A stretch of 64,000 bases of DNA from Algoriphagus aquimarinus (GCF_007997215.1 NZ_VORW01000002.1:248001-312000); one strand, 5' to 3'. Positions 26,243 through 35,017 are shown, numbered from the stretch's first letter. Notes: generated from the sequence alone by a model not told the origin. Translations and numbers: made by a program.

Positions 26243-27550
26243 ATGAACATTAAACCAAAAGAAGCCACCTCTATTATCAATTCACTCATCGGTGGAGTGG
26301 TGCCCAAAATAGGTGTCCAGCATATTACGGTAGGTAGATCTTCTGAGATCAATGCCATGGTCACTGCATTGGAAGAAGTGACAAATGGACACAGCATGGT
26401 CAAATTCTGGATTGGAGACTTTGGATCAGGTAAGTCCTTTATGCTGCATCTTTTGAATACAGTTGCCTTGAAACAAAAATTTGTCGTAGCCAATGCTGAT
26501 TTTACTCCCGACAATAGGTTGTACTCAAATGACGGTAAGGGAGTAGCCTTGTATGCGGCTATTATGGATAACATCGCAATCCAGACCAAGCCTGAAGGAG
26601 GCGCACTGCCTACACTTCTGGAAAAATGGATTGAGCAGATCATTAACAAGACAGCAGAAGACAATACTATTCTTTTAACCGAGATAAGGGATGAAAAGTA
26701 TTTGGGGCTGATTCAAAACAACATCTTGAAAACCATTAATGAGATCACTGAAGTGGGTGGATTTGATTTTGGAACTGTGGTGATGAAATATTATGAGGGA
26801 TATATTAAAGATGAGGAGAGTCTGAGAAGAAATGCTCTCAAATGGTTAAAAGGAGAATATAAGACCAAGACGGAAGCTCGTCAGGATTTAGGAGTTCGTG
26901 AGGTGATCAACGACCTGAATTATTATGACATGTTGAAGAACTTTTGCAAGCTCTTTGTCAGCATGGGGTACAGTGGGTTTATGATCAATCTGGATGAGGC
27001 GATCAATCTCTATAAGATTTCTACCTCTACAATGAGAGAAAAAAACTACGAGAAAATCCTTAGTATCTACAACGACTGCTTTCAGGGAAAAGTAGGAAAC
27101 CTTTTTATCAATTTTGCCGGAACAAAAGAAGTCTTGGAAAATCCGAGAAGAGGTTTTTTTAGTTATGATGCGCTTAAAACTAGGCTGTCAACCAATAAAT
27201 TTGAAACTGCTGAGATCAGGGATTTTGCGCAACCAGTGATTAAGCTTCTTCCTTTGGATCACAATGAAATATTTGTGTTGCTGAAAAAACTGAAGGATAT
27301 TTTCGATTTCAATTATAAGACTCAGATTGATATTTCTGATGATGAAATCCAGCATTTTATGGAAGAATTGTTCAATAAGCCTGGTGCATCGGAGTTCCTT
27401 ACGCCTCGTGAGGTCATTCGGGATTTCTTAAACATCCTCAATATCATTCGTCAAAATCCAGATGTGGATAAAAGCATTCTGTTTGGTGAAATAGAAGTAT
27501 CCGACGAAAGGCCCGATGAATCGGGGCTTGAAGGCATAGAGGAGTTGTAA
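26243..27550 (+). CDS. DUF2791 (BrxD-like) P-loop ATPase
   Basis: The 435-residue protein has the DUF2791 layout: GVVPKIGVQHITVGRSSEINAM, then the Walker A FWIGDFGSGKSFMLHLL (residues 58-65), FVVANADFTPDNRL, and a Walker B-like GFMINLDEAINLYK with an LFINFAGTKEVLENPRRGFFSYDALKTRL sensor segment. The same family is BrxD in BREX systems, an AAA+-like ATPase that works with the BrxHI helicase. Here it is the middle gene of a TerB-ATPase-helicase triad. Its stop overlaps the helicase start (TAATG), so the two should be translated together and probably act as a complex. Confidence 0.9.
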   Translation: MNIKPKEATSIINSLIGGVVPKIGVQHITVGRSSEINAMVTALEEVTNGHSMVKFWIGDFGSGKSFMLHLLNTVALKQKFVVANADFTPDNRLYSNDGKGVALYAAIMDNIAIQTKPEGGALPTLLEKWIEQIINKTAEDNTILLTEIRDEKYLGLIQNNILKTINEITEVGGFDFGTVVMKYYEGYIKDEESLRRNALKWLKGEYKTKTEARQDLGVREVINDLNYYDMLKNFCKLFVSMGYSGFMINLDEAINLYKISTSTMREKNYEKILSIYNDCFQGKVGNLFINFAGTKEVLENPRRGFFSYDALKTRLSTNKFETAEIRDFAQPVIKLLPLDHNEIFVLLKKLKDIFDFNYKTQIDISDDEIQHFMEELFNKPGASEFLTPREVIRDFLNILNIIRQNPDVDKSILFGEIEVSDERPDESGLEGIEEL

Positions 27551-29688
27551 TGAGTTATCAAATGCTCTCAGAACCTATTCGAAGGTTTATCAGGGATAAG
27601 GGATGGGAAAGTCTTCGACCAATCCAAAATGCTGCGATCACGAAGATCATGGGCACGGAAGATAATTACATCCTGGTCTCTAGAACAGCCTCAGGAAAGA
27701 CAGAGGCAGCTTTTCTCCCGATTCTCTCTAAGGTTAATTTTATGGATAAGGGAGTCCAGGTGCTTTACATTTCTCCACTTATAGCTTTGATCAATGATCA
27801 GTTCACCAGGGTGGAAGACCTCTGCAAATATCTTGATGTAAAAGTCACCAAATGGCACGGAGAAGCTAACAGAACAATCAAAGAAAAACTGGTTAAAGAC
27901 CCTAGTGGTATTATACTAATCACTCCTGAATCTTTGGAAGCCATGTTTGTCAATCGTCCTTATCAGGTAAAGGCACTTTTTTCTGATCTTAGATATGTGG
28001 TAATTGATGAGATCCATTCTTTTATAGGAACCGATAGAGGCGTACAGCTCCAGTCAATTCTATCAAGGCTCCAGCTAGTGAACAATTCTAGATTTTCAAT
28101 AGTAGGCCTGTCTGCCACTATGAGTGAAGTGAATAATTTTCTGGAAGTTAAATCCTTCACAGGAGAAGTGAATCATACTAAAATTCTGATTGATAGAACC
28201 CCCAAAGAGATAAATGCTGTTTTCCGTTTTTTTAAAGCCGAGGGGGAAGAGCTGCCTCTTGAGTTATTGAAGGATTTATATCGGGAAACCAAAGAGTCAA
28301 AAGTGTTGATTTTCCCTAATAGCAGAGGTAGGGCAGAGGAGGTTGCCGTGAAATTAAAAAAGATCTCTGATCGTGTCCAAGGCCACCCGAACTACTTCTC
28401 TCACCATTCCTCTGTGGATAGACAGGTTAGGGAGTATGTGGAATACTTTGCAAAAAATAATAAGCAACAGAATTTTTGCATTTCATGTACCTCTACGCTG
28501 GAATTAGGAATTGACATCGGTTCTGTGGATGAGGTGGTGCAGATTGATTCCACTCATAGCATTGCATCTCTGATCCAGCGGGTAGGGAGAAGCGGTAGGA
28601 AAGATGACCATCAAAGCAATTTGTATCTGTATGCTACTGATAGATGGAGTTTACTTCAATCTATAGCTTGCTGGTTATTATACAAAGAGGGGTTTATAGA
28701 ACCTCCTAAAATAACGGAGAAACCTTTCGATATTTTGCTTCACCAGGCGCTTTCCATTACCAAAGGATATTCAGGACTACCTATCTCAGAATTAATTGAT
28801 CAACTCACTAAAAACTCCACCTTTACAGCTATTCATCAGAGTGAGATCATAGAGATCGTTGATCATTTGATCGAGATTGATTTATTGGAAAAACTTAGGC
28901 AAGAGGTAATTATTGGAGTAGAGGGTGAAAAGGTTGTTAACAGCAGGAGTTTTTACAGCATGTTTCAATCTGAGGATAATTTCAAGGTGGTCAATGCAGG
29001 CAACAATATCGGTGAGGTGCCCTATTCACCACAGTTGGTGGAAAATGAAAACATTCTACTTGCAGCCCGTATCTGGAAAATCAAATTTGTGGATGATCAG
29101 GCAAAGCGTGTAGAAGTTATACCTGCAAACGATGGCAAAAAGCCGATTTTTTTTGGCGGTGCTGGTGCCATACATCCAAAAGTCCGAGAGAAAATGTTTG
29201 AGATACTTTATTCTACCGAACCCTATGATTTTCTGGATGAGTCAAGCTCTATTGAATTATACATACTCAGGAAGGACTTCTCTGTCTTTAATATAATTGA
29301 TCAAAGCTCGCAGAGACCCTTGAAAGTATCAGAAAAAAAGCTTGAGTTATTCACCTTTACAGGGAGTCGGATTAACAGAACAATTCAGTTCTTATTTGAT
29401 ATGGCTGGAATTACAACCATTTTGGATGAACAGAAAAGTGTTCTGCAAATTAAGGTTTCCGACGAAGAGTTTCAGTCACGCTGGGGTAGTTGGAAGGATT
29501 CACAAGTTGAGCTGGATCTAAAGATTCAGCAAAAAATTGAATCCAATCCCAGTATTATGAGCTTTTCCAAGTGGGCGGTATACTTGCCAATTTCGTATCA
29601 AACAAGGATTCTGAAGCAGAAGTACTTTGATTTCGATTCAGCAGAAAAATTACTAGATCAAATGAAACTGGTTAGGAATAGGATATAG
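27550..29688 (+). CDS. Lhr/BrxHI-like DEAD/DEAH helicase
   Basis: The 712-residue protein is a superfamily 2 helicase. Motifs visible are Q-like GWESLRPIQNAAI, Walker A ILVSRTASGKTEAAFLP, motif II VVIDEIHSFIG (DEIH), motif III GLSATMSE, then the second RecA domain with FCISCTSTLELGIDIGSVDEVVQID and motif VI SLIQRVGRSGR. The C-terminal 300 residues resemble the winged-helix/Lhr-like extension of BrxHI helicases. It ends the TerB triad. The stop is followed 37 bp later by a long perfect hairpin terminator. Confidence 0.9.
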   Translation: MSYQMLSEPIRRFIRDKGWESLRPIQNAAITKIMGTEDNYILVSRTASGKTEAAFLPILSKVNFMDKGVQVLYISPLIALINDQFTRVEDLCKYLDVKVTKWHGEANRTIKEKLVKDPSGIILITPESLEAMFVNRPYQVKALFSDLRYVVIDEIHSFIGTDRGVQLQSILSRLQLVNNSRFSIVGLSATMSEVNNFLEVKSFTGEVNHTKILIDRTPKEINAVFRFFKAEGEELPLELLKDLYRETKESKVLIFPNSRGRAEEVAVKLKKISDRVQGHPNYFSHHSSVDRQVREYVEYFAKNNKQQNFCISCTSTLELGIDIGSVDEVVQIDSTHSIASLIQRVGRSGRKDDHQSNLYLYATDRWSLLQSIACWLLYKEGFIEPPKITEKPFDILLHQALSITKGYSGLPISELIDQLTKNSTFTAIHQSEIIEIVDHLIEIDLLEKLRQEVIIGVEGEKVVNSRSFYSMFQSEDNFKVVNAGNNIGEVPYSPQLVENENILLAARIWKIKFVDDQAKRVEVIPANDGKKPIFFGGAGAIHPKVREKMFEILYSTEPYDFLDESSSIELYILRKDFSVFNIIDQSSQRPLKVSEKKLELFTFTGSRINRTIQFLFDMAGITTILDEQKSVLQIKVSDEEFQSRWGSWKDSQVELDLKIQQKIESNPSIMSFSKWAVYLPISYQTRILKQKYFDFDSAEKLLDQMKLVRNRI

Positions 29689-29725
29689 CCTACCTATAGG
29701 CCTTAATGCGTTTTTGATAATAGGG

Positions 29726-29763
29726 AAAATGTCCAGTTTTTTAACTAAAAAACTGGACATTTT
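29726..29763 (+). terminator. Long perfect hairpin terminator after the TerB triad
   Basis: An 18-bp perfect inverted repeat with a 2-nt loop (arms beginning AAAATGTCCAGTTTTTTA). The A/T-rich outer ends make it usable from both strands. It lies 37 bp after the helicase stop, the natural end of that transcript. Confidence 0.8.
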
Positions 29764-30108
29764 GGAGGTTAGAAATGTTACTTAACTTGTTGAAGGTAAA
29801 TTGTTTATGGGTTTGTGATGGCTTTGGTACCTCGGTATTAATTCTGGATAAGGTGCAATAGGCTTTTTAACAGTGGTTTTACTTTGAAAATTTGACTGAG
29901 TTCCTTGCTAGAGGTTCTTGTGTTTTTTGTAAGTGTTTTATTTGTTGACATGTACTGTCGCAATTAGATTTTTCATCGTAGGTTTTCAATCCATCAATGG
30001 CTAGAATTGAAAAGCAGTAGGATAACTTATTCTGATGCTGCCACTAGTATTGACCAGCTGGGGCATAAATCCAGCGTTGTATTTATTAGAAACTTAAACA
30101 AAATCAAC
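29764..30108. other. Intergenic stretch upstream of small Cys-rich gene
   Basis: Apart from an open frame that merely extends the following small gene upstream (30007-30108), I see no gene, RNA or repeat. It probably holds the promoter of the 30109 gene. Confidence 0.35.
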
Positions 30109-30255
30109 ATGGCTGTTAAGCACACACCAACAAAGGAAGTTCATCAAGGACACAAGGGAGGAAAAACCGGATGTGGTTTCGATACCACGGTACAATCTGA
30201 TCATTGGGTAAATTCCAATGAGAGGATAACCTGTGCAAAAAACGGGTGTAAGTAG
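30109..30255 (+). CDS. Conserved small protein (48 aa)
   Basis: The product MAVKHTPTKEVHQGHKG... (48 aa) continues GKTGCGFDTTVQSDHW and ends ITCAKNGCK, with three Cys, several His and a basic N terminus, which suggests a small metal-binding peptide. I recall near-identical short proteins as frequent hypothetical genes of Bacteroidetes accessory regions. The internal ATG at 30109 is chosen because the upstream in-frame extension (to 30007) has no such conservation. A palindrome of the AAATACCC family follows 34 bp after the stop. Confidence 0.65.
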   Translation: MAVKHTPTKEVHQGHKGGKTGCGFDTTVQSDHWVNSNERITCAKNGCK

Positions 30256-30289
30256 GAATATTCTCTTTTGTGAGACTCTTTGAATTGAA

Positions 30290-30311
30290 AAATACCCTGT
30301 ACAGTGTATTT
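30290..30311. repeat. AAATACCC-N6-GGGTATTT palindrome, copy 3
   Basis: Centre TGTACA; the right arm has one substitution (GTGTATTT). It lies 34 bp after the 30109-30255 gene and is followed by a T run, so terminator function is possible. Confidence 0.55.
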
Positions 30312-30511
30312 TTTTGTGTCCAAAATTCTTTTTATTGCATATGTCTTTTAGTTATTGAAAACGAAGATCCCAAGAAGTGATGGATTTCGTGAACGACCAA
30401 CCTACTTCTTACCCTTCACATCTATCTGGAGCAGAGCCGATCACACTCTCACTTCGGAGCCTGTCCCAAGAATCGGTAAGAGGGCAGGGGGTGAGGTAAA
30501 AACCAACTATT

Positions 30512-30686
30512 ATGAACCCTTTCGGGCCTAAATCCGGGAAACCAAGTAATCCTGAATCTGATAGTGAAATGATAGCAGAGTTGATCGCCTTTTCCTAAAG
30601 GAGGAGGATGGGATGAGGTAGGAAAGCCAATTGCAATTTGTCAAGAATATTGGGGTGGAACTACAAATCCCACCCATTCAAAATAA
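30512..30686 (+). pseudogene. Broken small gene
   Basis: The frame from ATG 30512 reads MNPFGPKSGKPSNPESDSEM and on to IAELIAFS, then stops at 30596-30598. Removing one T from the TTTT run at 30590-30593 continues the reading as ...AELIAFPKGGGWDEVGKPIAI...EYWGGTTNPTHSK to a stop at 30684-30686 (about 57 codons). The continuous protein-like composition across the break suggests a real small gene with a 1-nt homopolymer change, but no family is known to me. Confidence 0.35.
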
Positions 30687-30886
30687 CGATTTGACTACAC
30701 CTAGGCGGGGATTAGCAATTTGATTAGTATAAAGCTGTAGAGAATAAGGGCTTATTGACTAGTTAATGGGATTTGTTTTATCATTGTTAAATATCCCGAC
30801 ACTTTCTGTCCAAAGTCTTGTAAATTAGGAGGTTCTATCATTTTTTAGCTTAGATTCACTACATGTTTAATCAAAACCACACAAAC

Positions 30887-31030
30887 ATGGAAACTAGAAA
30901 TGGAATCAAACCAGGGCCAAAGAGAATTGCAGATTCAACTGGAAAACCCGATAGGCGGCAACGGGATAATAAGGATACTCCTGGAAATACACCGTCCCTT
31001 AAGCCACATAAGCATAAGCCTGGAAAGTAA
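30887..31030 (+). CDS. Small basic hypothetical protein (47 aa)
   Basis: The 47-residue product begins METRNGIKPGPKRIADSTGK and ends SLKPHKHKPGK; it is rich in Lys, Arg, Pro and Gly with no hydrophobic core. It resembles other very short, basic, probably unstructured proteins encoded in this cluster. The start follows an AT-rich leader and the stop is 20 bp before palindrome copy 4. It is supported by composition and context only. Confidence 0.45.
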   Translation: METRNGIKPGPKRIADSTGKPDRRQRDNKDTPGNTPSLKPHKHKPGK

Positions 31031-31050
31031 ATTATGAGATGACTGGTGAA

Positions 31051-31072
31051 AAATACCCTGTACAGGGTATTT
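31051..31072. repeat. AAATACCC-N6-GGGTATTT palindrome, copy 4
   Basis: Perfect 22-bp palindrome (centre TGTACA) followed by a T run, between the 47-aa gene stop (31030) and the TTG start at 31138. It could terminate the former or control the latter. Confidence 0.6.
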
Positions 31073-31137
31073 TTTTTGGGTTTTAAAAACACTTTCTTAC
31101 CTACCAGTTATTTCGAGTCCCACAAACCCAGCTAACC

Positions 31138-31527
31138 TTGAAGAAGAAACTTCTTTATTCTTTCCTTTTCACAGCCTTCTTCCTGCTAGCAACCCAGCTT
31201 CAGGCGCAGACCGTCTTCATCACGAAAACAGGAGCGAAGTATCATAGAGAATCTTGCCGCTATTCCAAAACAGGCTGGGCAGCTACGCTATCAGAAGCCA
31301 AAAAGCGAGGCCTGACCGCCTGCTTGGTATGCAAACCTTCCAGTACAGAAACAAGTGAAGCCAAACCTCTTCCTTTATCCTCAGGGTCAAGTAAAACAGA
31401 ACCAAGCAAGGAAACGAAGCCAGCTCAGTCAACATCCTCCCAGTGTAAAGCCACTACCAAAGCCGGTTCCAGATGCTCAAGAAAATCTGCTGCTGGAAGT
31501 AGTTATTGTTGGCAGCATGATGGGTAG
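31138..31527 (+). CDS. Secreted Cys-motif / DUF5763-like protein, TTG start
   Basis: The 129-residue protein has a clear signal peptide (KKKLLYSFLFTAFFLLATQLQAQ). A short domain follows, TKTGAKYHRESCRYSKTGWAATLSEAKKRGLTACLVCKP (pattern YH...C.Y......A...GL.AC..C.P), a Ser/Thr/Lys linker, and a C-terminal CKATTKAGSRCSRKSAAGSSYCWQH motif typical of DUF5763. The two Cys-rich pieces are probably small zinc-binding or disulphide modules outside the cytoplasm. No in-frame ATG precedes the signal peptide, so TTG at 31138 is the start. It is a likely secreted protein of unknown role, not obviously linked to its defence neighbours. Confidence 0.65.
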   Translation: MKKKLLYSFLFTAFFLLATQLQAQTVFITKTGAKYHRESCRYSKTGWAATLSEAKKRGLTACLVCKPSSTETSEAKPLPLSSGSSKTEPSKETKPAQSTSSQCKATTKAGSRCSRKSAAGSSYCWQHDG

Positions 31528-31684
31528 AAAAGGTTGGACCAATTACCATTTGGTAAGGATACCTGTGTGGAATTACAAATCCCACCCTGTGACCATGAAC
31601 TATCTAACTACGACGAGAGAGAGAATATGCCAATTTAACAGGACTTTACATACTTAGGATATTGGAACACTAAACAAATAGAAA

Positions 31685-33655
31685 ATGAGAGTTCTCACTA
31701 AATCACGTTTTAAACTTGGCCTTGAATGTCCGAATAAACTTTTCTACACAAGAAAAGATGAATACCCAAATAGCAAATCAAGTGACCCGTTTTTACAAGC
31801 ATTAGCTCAAGGAGGGTTTCAAGTCGAGGAATTAGCTAGGATGCATTATCCCGATGGTATTTTGATTGAAGGGAATGACTGGGACTATAATCTTCTTTGG
31901 GATCAGACTCAAGAATTATTAAAACAAGAGAACGTAGTCATATTTGAAGCGGCTTTCCTTTTTGATGGGCTTTTTGTCCGAACAGATATTTTAGTAAAGC
32001 AAGGAGACGAGATTGAATTAATTGAGGTGAAATCGAAGTCATTTGATCCTACAAATGATTTTATGTTTGTTGGTAGAAAAGGAGGGATTGTCGCTGCCTG
32101 GAAGCCATATCTCTTTGATATAGCTTTTCAGAAGTATGTTATGCAGGCTTGTTTTCAAGATTTGAAAATAAGGTCATATTTGTTAATGGCGGATAAATCA
32201 AAACAAGCAAGTATTGATGGGTTGAATCAGCTTTTTAGAATAAGTAAAAAAGTTGAAGGGAGAACAGGTATTATTAAGAAAGTCACTTCTTTGGAAGAAA
32301 CTGGGGACTCGGTTTTGGGAAGAAAGGAAGTGACTGATATTGTTAATGATATTGAGGCCAACAAATTTATGTATCATAATAACCTCACCTTTCAGGACTC
32401 TATCAAGCATTTTAAAGAGAAATATGAAAAGGATGAATACTTTGGATGGCCTACCTCATATGGAGCATGTAAAGAATGTGAATTCACCTGTTCCATAGAA
32501 GAACTGAATCAGGGCAAAAAATCAGGATTCAGGGAATGCTTTACTAAACAGCATCAATGGGCCGACATTGATTTTGAAAAACCAAACACCTTTGATATTT
32601 ATAGTTTTCGAAAAGGATCTAATTTATTTGATAATAGGATCATTTTTAAAAGTGATTTGAATGAAGAAATAATTGGTTTAAAAGAAGAAGCTGATAAGCT
32701 TAGTACTTCCCATAGGCAATGGCTTCAAATAGAAAAGGAAATAAAAAATGACCTTTCAATTTATGTTGATAAAGAAGGCTTGAAACAGGAAATGGATTCC
32801 TGGACCTTTCCGCTTCATTTCATCGACTTTGAAACGAGTACAGTTGCATTGCCATTTTATAAGGGGATGACTCCCTATGAACAAGTTGCATTTCAATATT
32901 CTCATCATATTTATTATGAAGATGGAATTATTGAACATGCTACAGAATACATTAATAATCAAGCAGGAGTATTTCCAAATTTAGAATTTATCTGGAGCTT
33001 AAAAAATAGTCTAGAAATAGATAGAGGTACAATTTTTAGGTATTCTCATCATGAAAATACAATCCTCAATGCAATCTATTTTCAATTACTGAACTCAAAT
33101 GAAGTTGATAAAAATGAGTTAATGGCTTTCATTCAAGATGTTTCACATTCGAAAAGTGATAGTGTTGTTAAATGGGCAGGAGGTAGGGATATGGTGGATT
33201 TATGCGAGGTAGAAAAGAACTTTTATTTTAATCCCTTGACCAAAGGTTCCAATTCCATAAAGGCTGTTCTACCAGCATCATTGGCTTCAAGTCTATTTCT
33301 AAAGGAAAAGTATTCCCAACCCATTGGAAAAATTAATGTTTCCAGTAAAAATTTTCAGGAAAGTCATATTTGGCTCCAAAGTGAGGAGGGAAAAGTGACT
33401 AATCCCTATAAAATGTTACCACCCTTGTTTGATAACTGGACCCAAGAACAATTGGAAACCACCTTATCTGAAATGGAAGGGTTGAGTGATGGGGGAGCAG
33501 CTTTAACAGCTTATGGAAAACTCCAATATACCGATATGGAGCAGGCTGAAATTGATGAGCTAACTACTGCATTGCTGAAATATTGTGAATTGGATACTTT
33601 AGCGATGGTCATGATTTATGAACATTTTAGAGAACTAGCATATGGCGATTTTTAA
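31685..33655 (+). CDS. DUF2779 nuclease: Cas4-like PD-(D/E)XK plus DEDD-like domain
   Basis: The 656-residue protein has two nuclease-like parts. Residues 1-280 resemble Cas4/RecB-type PD-(D/E)XK exonucleases with an Fe-S cluster: GLECPNKLFY (first Cys, residue 15), RTDILVKQGDEIELIEVKSKS (D...E-x-K) and GACKECEFTCS with a later ECF (the remaining Cys). Residues about 370-650 carry FPLHFIDFETSTVALPF, RYSHHENTILNAI and a C-terminal ALLKYCELDTLAMVMIYEHF, the DEDD/RNase H-like DUF2779 domain. Together they suggest a processive DNA-processing exonuclease. It overlaps the WYL regulator by 14 bp, so the pair is co-translated, and it sits inside the defence island. Confidence 0.85.
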   Translation: MRVLTKSRFKLGLECPNKLFYTRKDEYPNSKSSDPFLQALAQGGFQVEELARMHYPDGILIEGNDWDYNLLWDQTQELLKQENVVIFEAAFLFDGLFVRTDILVKQGDEIELIEVKSKSFDPTNDFMFVGRKGGIVAAWKPYLFDIAFQKYVMQACFQDLKIRSYLLMADKSKQASIDGLNQLFRISKKVEGRTGIIKKVTSLEETGDSVLGRKEVTDIVNDIEANKFMYHNNLTFQDSIKHFKEKYEKDEYFGWPTSYGACKECEFTCSIEELNQGKKSGFRECFTKQHQWADIDFEKPNTFDIYSFRKGSNLFDNRIIFKSDLNEEIIGLKEEADKLSTSHRQWLQIEKEIKNDLSIYVDKEGLKQEMDSWTFPLHFIDFETSTVALPFYKGMTPYEQVAFQYSHHIYYEDGIIEHATEYINNQAGVFPNLEFIWSLKNSLEIDRGTIFRYSHHENTILNAIYFQLLNSNEVDKNELMAFIQDVSHSKSDSVVKWAGGRDMVDLCEVEKNFYFNPLTKGSNSIKAVLPASLASSLFLKEKYSQPIGKINVSSKNFQESHIWLQSEEGKVTNPYKMLPPLFDNWTQEQLETTLSEMEGLSDGGAALTAYGKLQYTDMEQAEIDELTTALLKYCELDTLAMVMIYEHFRELAYGDF

Positions 33656-34643
33656 ACACCCCTTTGGAAGGTACCAAATTATTGATCGCGAATTATGCCG
33701 GAAAGACTGGGTTAAAACCAGTGAATTGGTCAAAATTATTAGGGTTGAGCTTTCAATTGATGTATCTAACAAAACAATTAATAACGATATTAATGCAATG
33801 AGATATGATTCCTTGTTGGGTTACTTTGCTCCAATAGAGGAAGACAAAAGAAATAAGGCATACTTTTATTCAGATAAAAATTATACCATTAAAGCCTTTG
33901 GACTTAAGGATGGAGACATTAATGCTCTGAAATTTTTTGCAAATACTTTAAACCAGTACAAAGAATATGAGGTATTTAAAGACTTTTCAAATGCGATTGA
34001 AAAGGTTCTTGATGCTGTCAAGATTAGAGGTGGGTTAAATAATTTTGAACAAGCAAAAAATGTTGTCCAAACTGAACAAACCCCCAAACTGAGTGGTAGT
34101 GAACTTATTCCACTTATCGTTCAATCTTTGAATGAAGGTAGAAAAATCCAATTTGAGTATAAAAAATTTGATGAATTCGAAGCTAAGGTAGTTCAACTCG
34201 AACCACATTTATTAAAAGAAGATAGACATAGATGGTATGTTTTGGGAAGGTTAGAAAAATATAATGATCCAACTACGACTTATGCCTTGGATAGAATGAT
34301 TTCTGTTCAGTTGCTAGAAGAGAAATTTAATCCCGTGAATTTTGATTTTGAAGAATACTACAGGTATTCATTTGGTATTACAGTTACAAACATGCCACAC
34401 GTAGAGGTTATTTTGTCTTTTACTGCAACCCAGGGAAAATATTTGAAAACATTAAAAATTCACCCAACACAAACGGAAATTATAGACAACGATAATGAAT
34501 ATCGAATTTCTATTAAAGTTAAGCCTTCTTGGGAGTTTTATGAGAAAATTTTAGGGTATGGAAATACTGTGAAAATCATCTCTCCTGATCTTGTGGTTGA
34601 AGAGTTTAAAGAGAGACTTCGTTTGATGAATGAACAGTACTGA
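33642..34643 (+). CDS. WYL-domain transcriptional regulator
   Basis: The 333-residue protein has an N-terminal winged helix (about 1-70, KTSELVKIIRVELSIDVSNKTINNDINAM) and a WYL domain (about 150-250, GRKIQFEYKKFDEFEAKVVQLEPHLLKEDRHRWYVLGRLEKYNDPTTTYALDRMISV). The signature RWYVLGR and the later WEFYEKILGYGNTVKIISP (WCX region) are clear. WYL proteins sense nucleic-acid ligands and repress or activate phage-defence and DNA-damage genes. It overlaps the DUF2779 nuclease gene and so probably regulates it, and perhaps its neighbours. Confidence 0.9.
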   Translation: MAIFKHPFGRYQIIDRELCRKDWVKTSELVKIIRVELSIDVSNKTINNDINAMRYDSLLGYFAPIEEDKRNKAYFYSDKNYTIKAFGLKDGDINALKFFANTLNQYKEYEVFKDFSNAIEKVLDAVKIRGGLNNFEQAKNVVQTEQTPKLSGSELIPLIVQSLNEGRKIQFEYKKFDEFEAKVVQLEPHLLKEDRHRWYVLGRLEKYNDPTTTYALDRMISVQLLEEKFNPVNFDFEEYYRYSFGITVTNMPHVEVILSFTATQGKYLKTLKIHPTQTEIIDNDNEYRISIKVKPSWEFYEKILGYGNTVKIISPDLVVEEFKERLRLMNEQY

Positions 34644-34748
34644 AAAAACTAATATTTTTTTAAAATTTTTTTGACCGCGAAACTCAATTGCGTGATGCCA
34701 CTTTTTCTTTGTAGCGTAATAAAATATCAAACGCTAAATTTTAAAAAG

Positions 34749-34922
34749 ATGGCAACCAACAAACCATATGGCGATAACGCAAGAAAAGGGGCTATAAGAG
34801 AAAGGTCTCAAACTTACAATCCTAAAACCGAGCAATGGGTCAAGAGAGATTCAGAAACGGGAAAATTTATGGATGTAAAAAAGGATGGCAATCCGTTCAA
34901 AGGGGTGACAAAGGAGAAATGA
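34749..34922 (+). CDS. Conserved small basic protein (57 aa)
   Basis: The product starts MATNKPYGDNARKGAIRERS and continues QTYNPKTEQWVKRDSETGKF to a C terminus MDVKKDGNPFKGVTKEK. The order GDNARKGA...RSQ.YNP.T..W.KRD..TG.F.DVK....PFKGV.KE is one I recall as a very widespread short hypothetical family, frequent in defence islands. The ATG at 34749 is chosen because the longer frame (from 34671) adds a non-conserved hydrophobic leader. Function unknown. Confidence 0.7.
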   Translation: MATNKPYGDNARKGAIRERSQTYNPKTEQWVKRDSETGKFMDVKKDGNPFKGVTKEK

Positions 34923-34937
34923 GTATAAGTTAAATTG

Positions 34938-35017
34938 ATGGTTAAACAGTCCACACCAAGAAGGTGGGCGGCAAAATAATCAAGGTGCCTGGACATAGAA
35001 GATCCACACCTAATTAA
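34938..35017 (+). pseudogene. Broken very small gene
   Basis: From 34947 a frame reads TVHTKKVGGKIIKVPGHRRS and ends TPN, but a stop codon immediately precedes it. Adding one A to the AAA run at 34944-34946 would join it to ATG 34938 and give MVKTVHTKKVGGK..., a short basic protein resembling other tiny hypotheticals of this cluster. It lies 15 bp after the 57-aa gene. It could be a decayed gene or a sequencing error. Confidence 0.35.
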
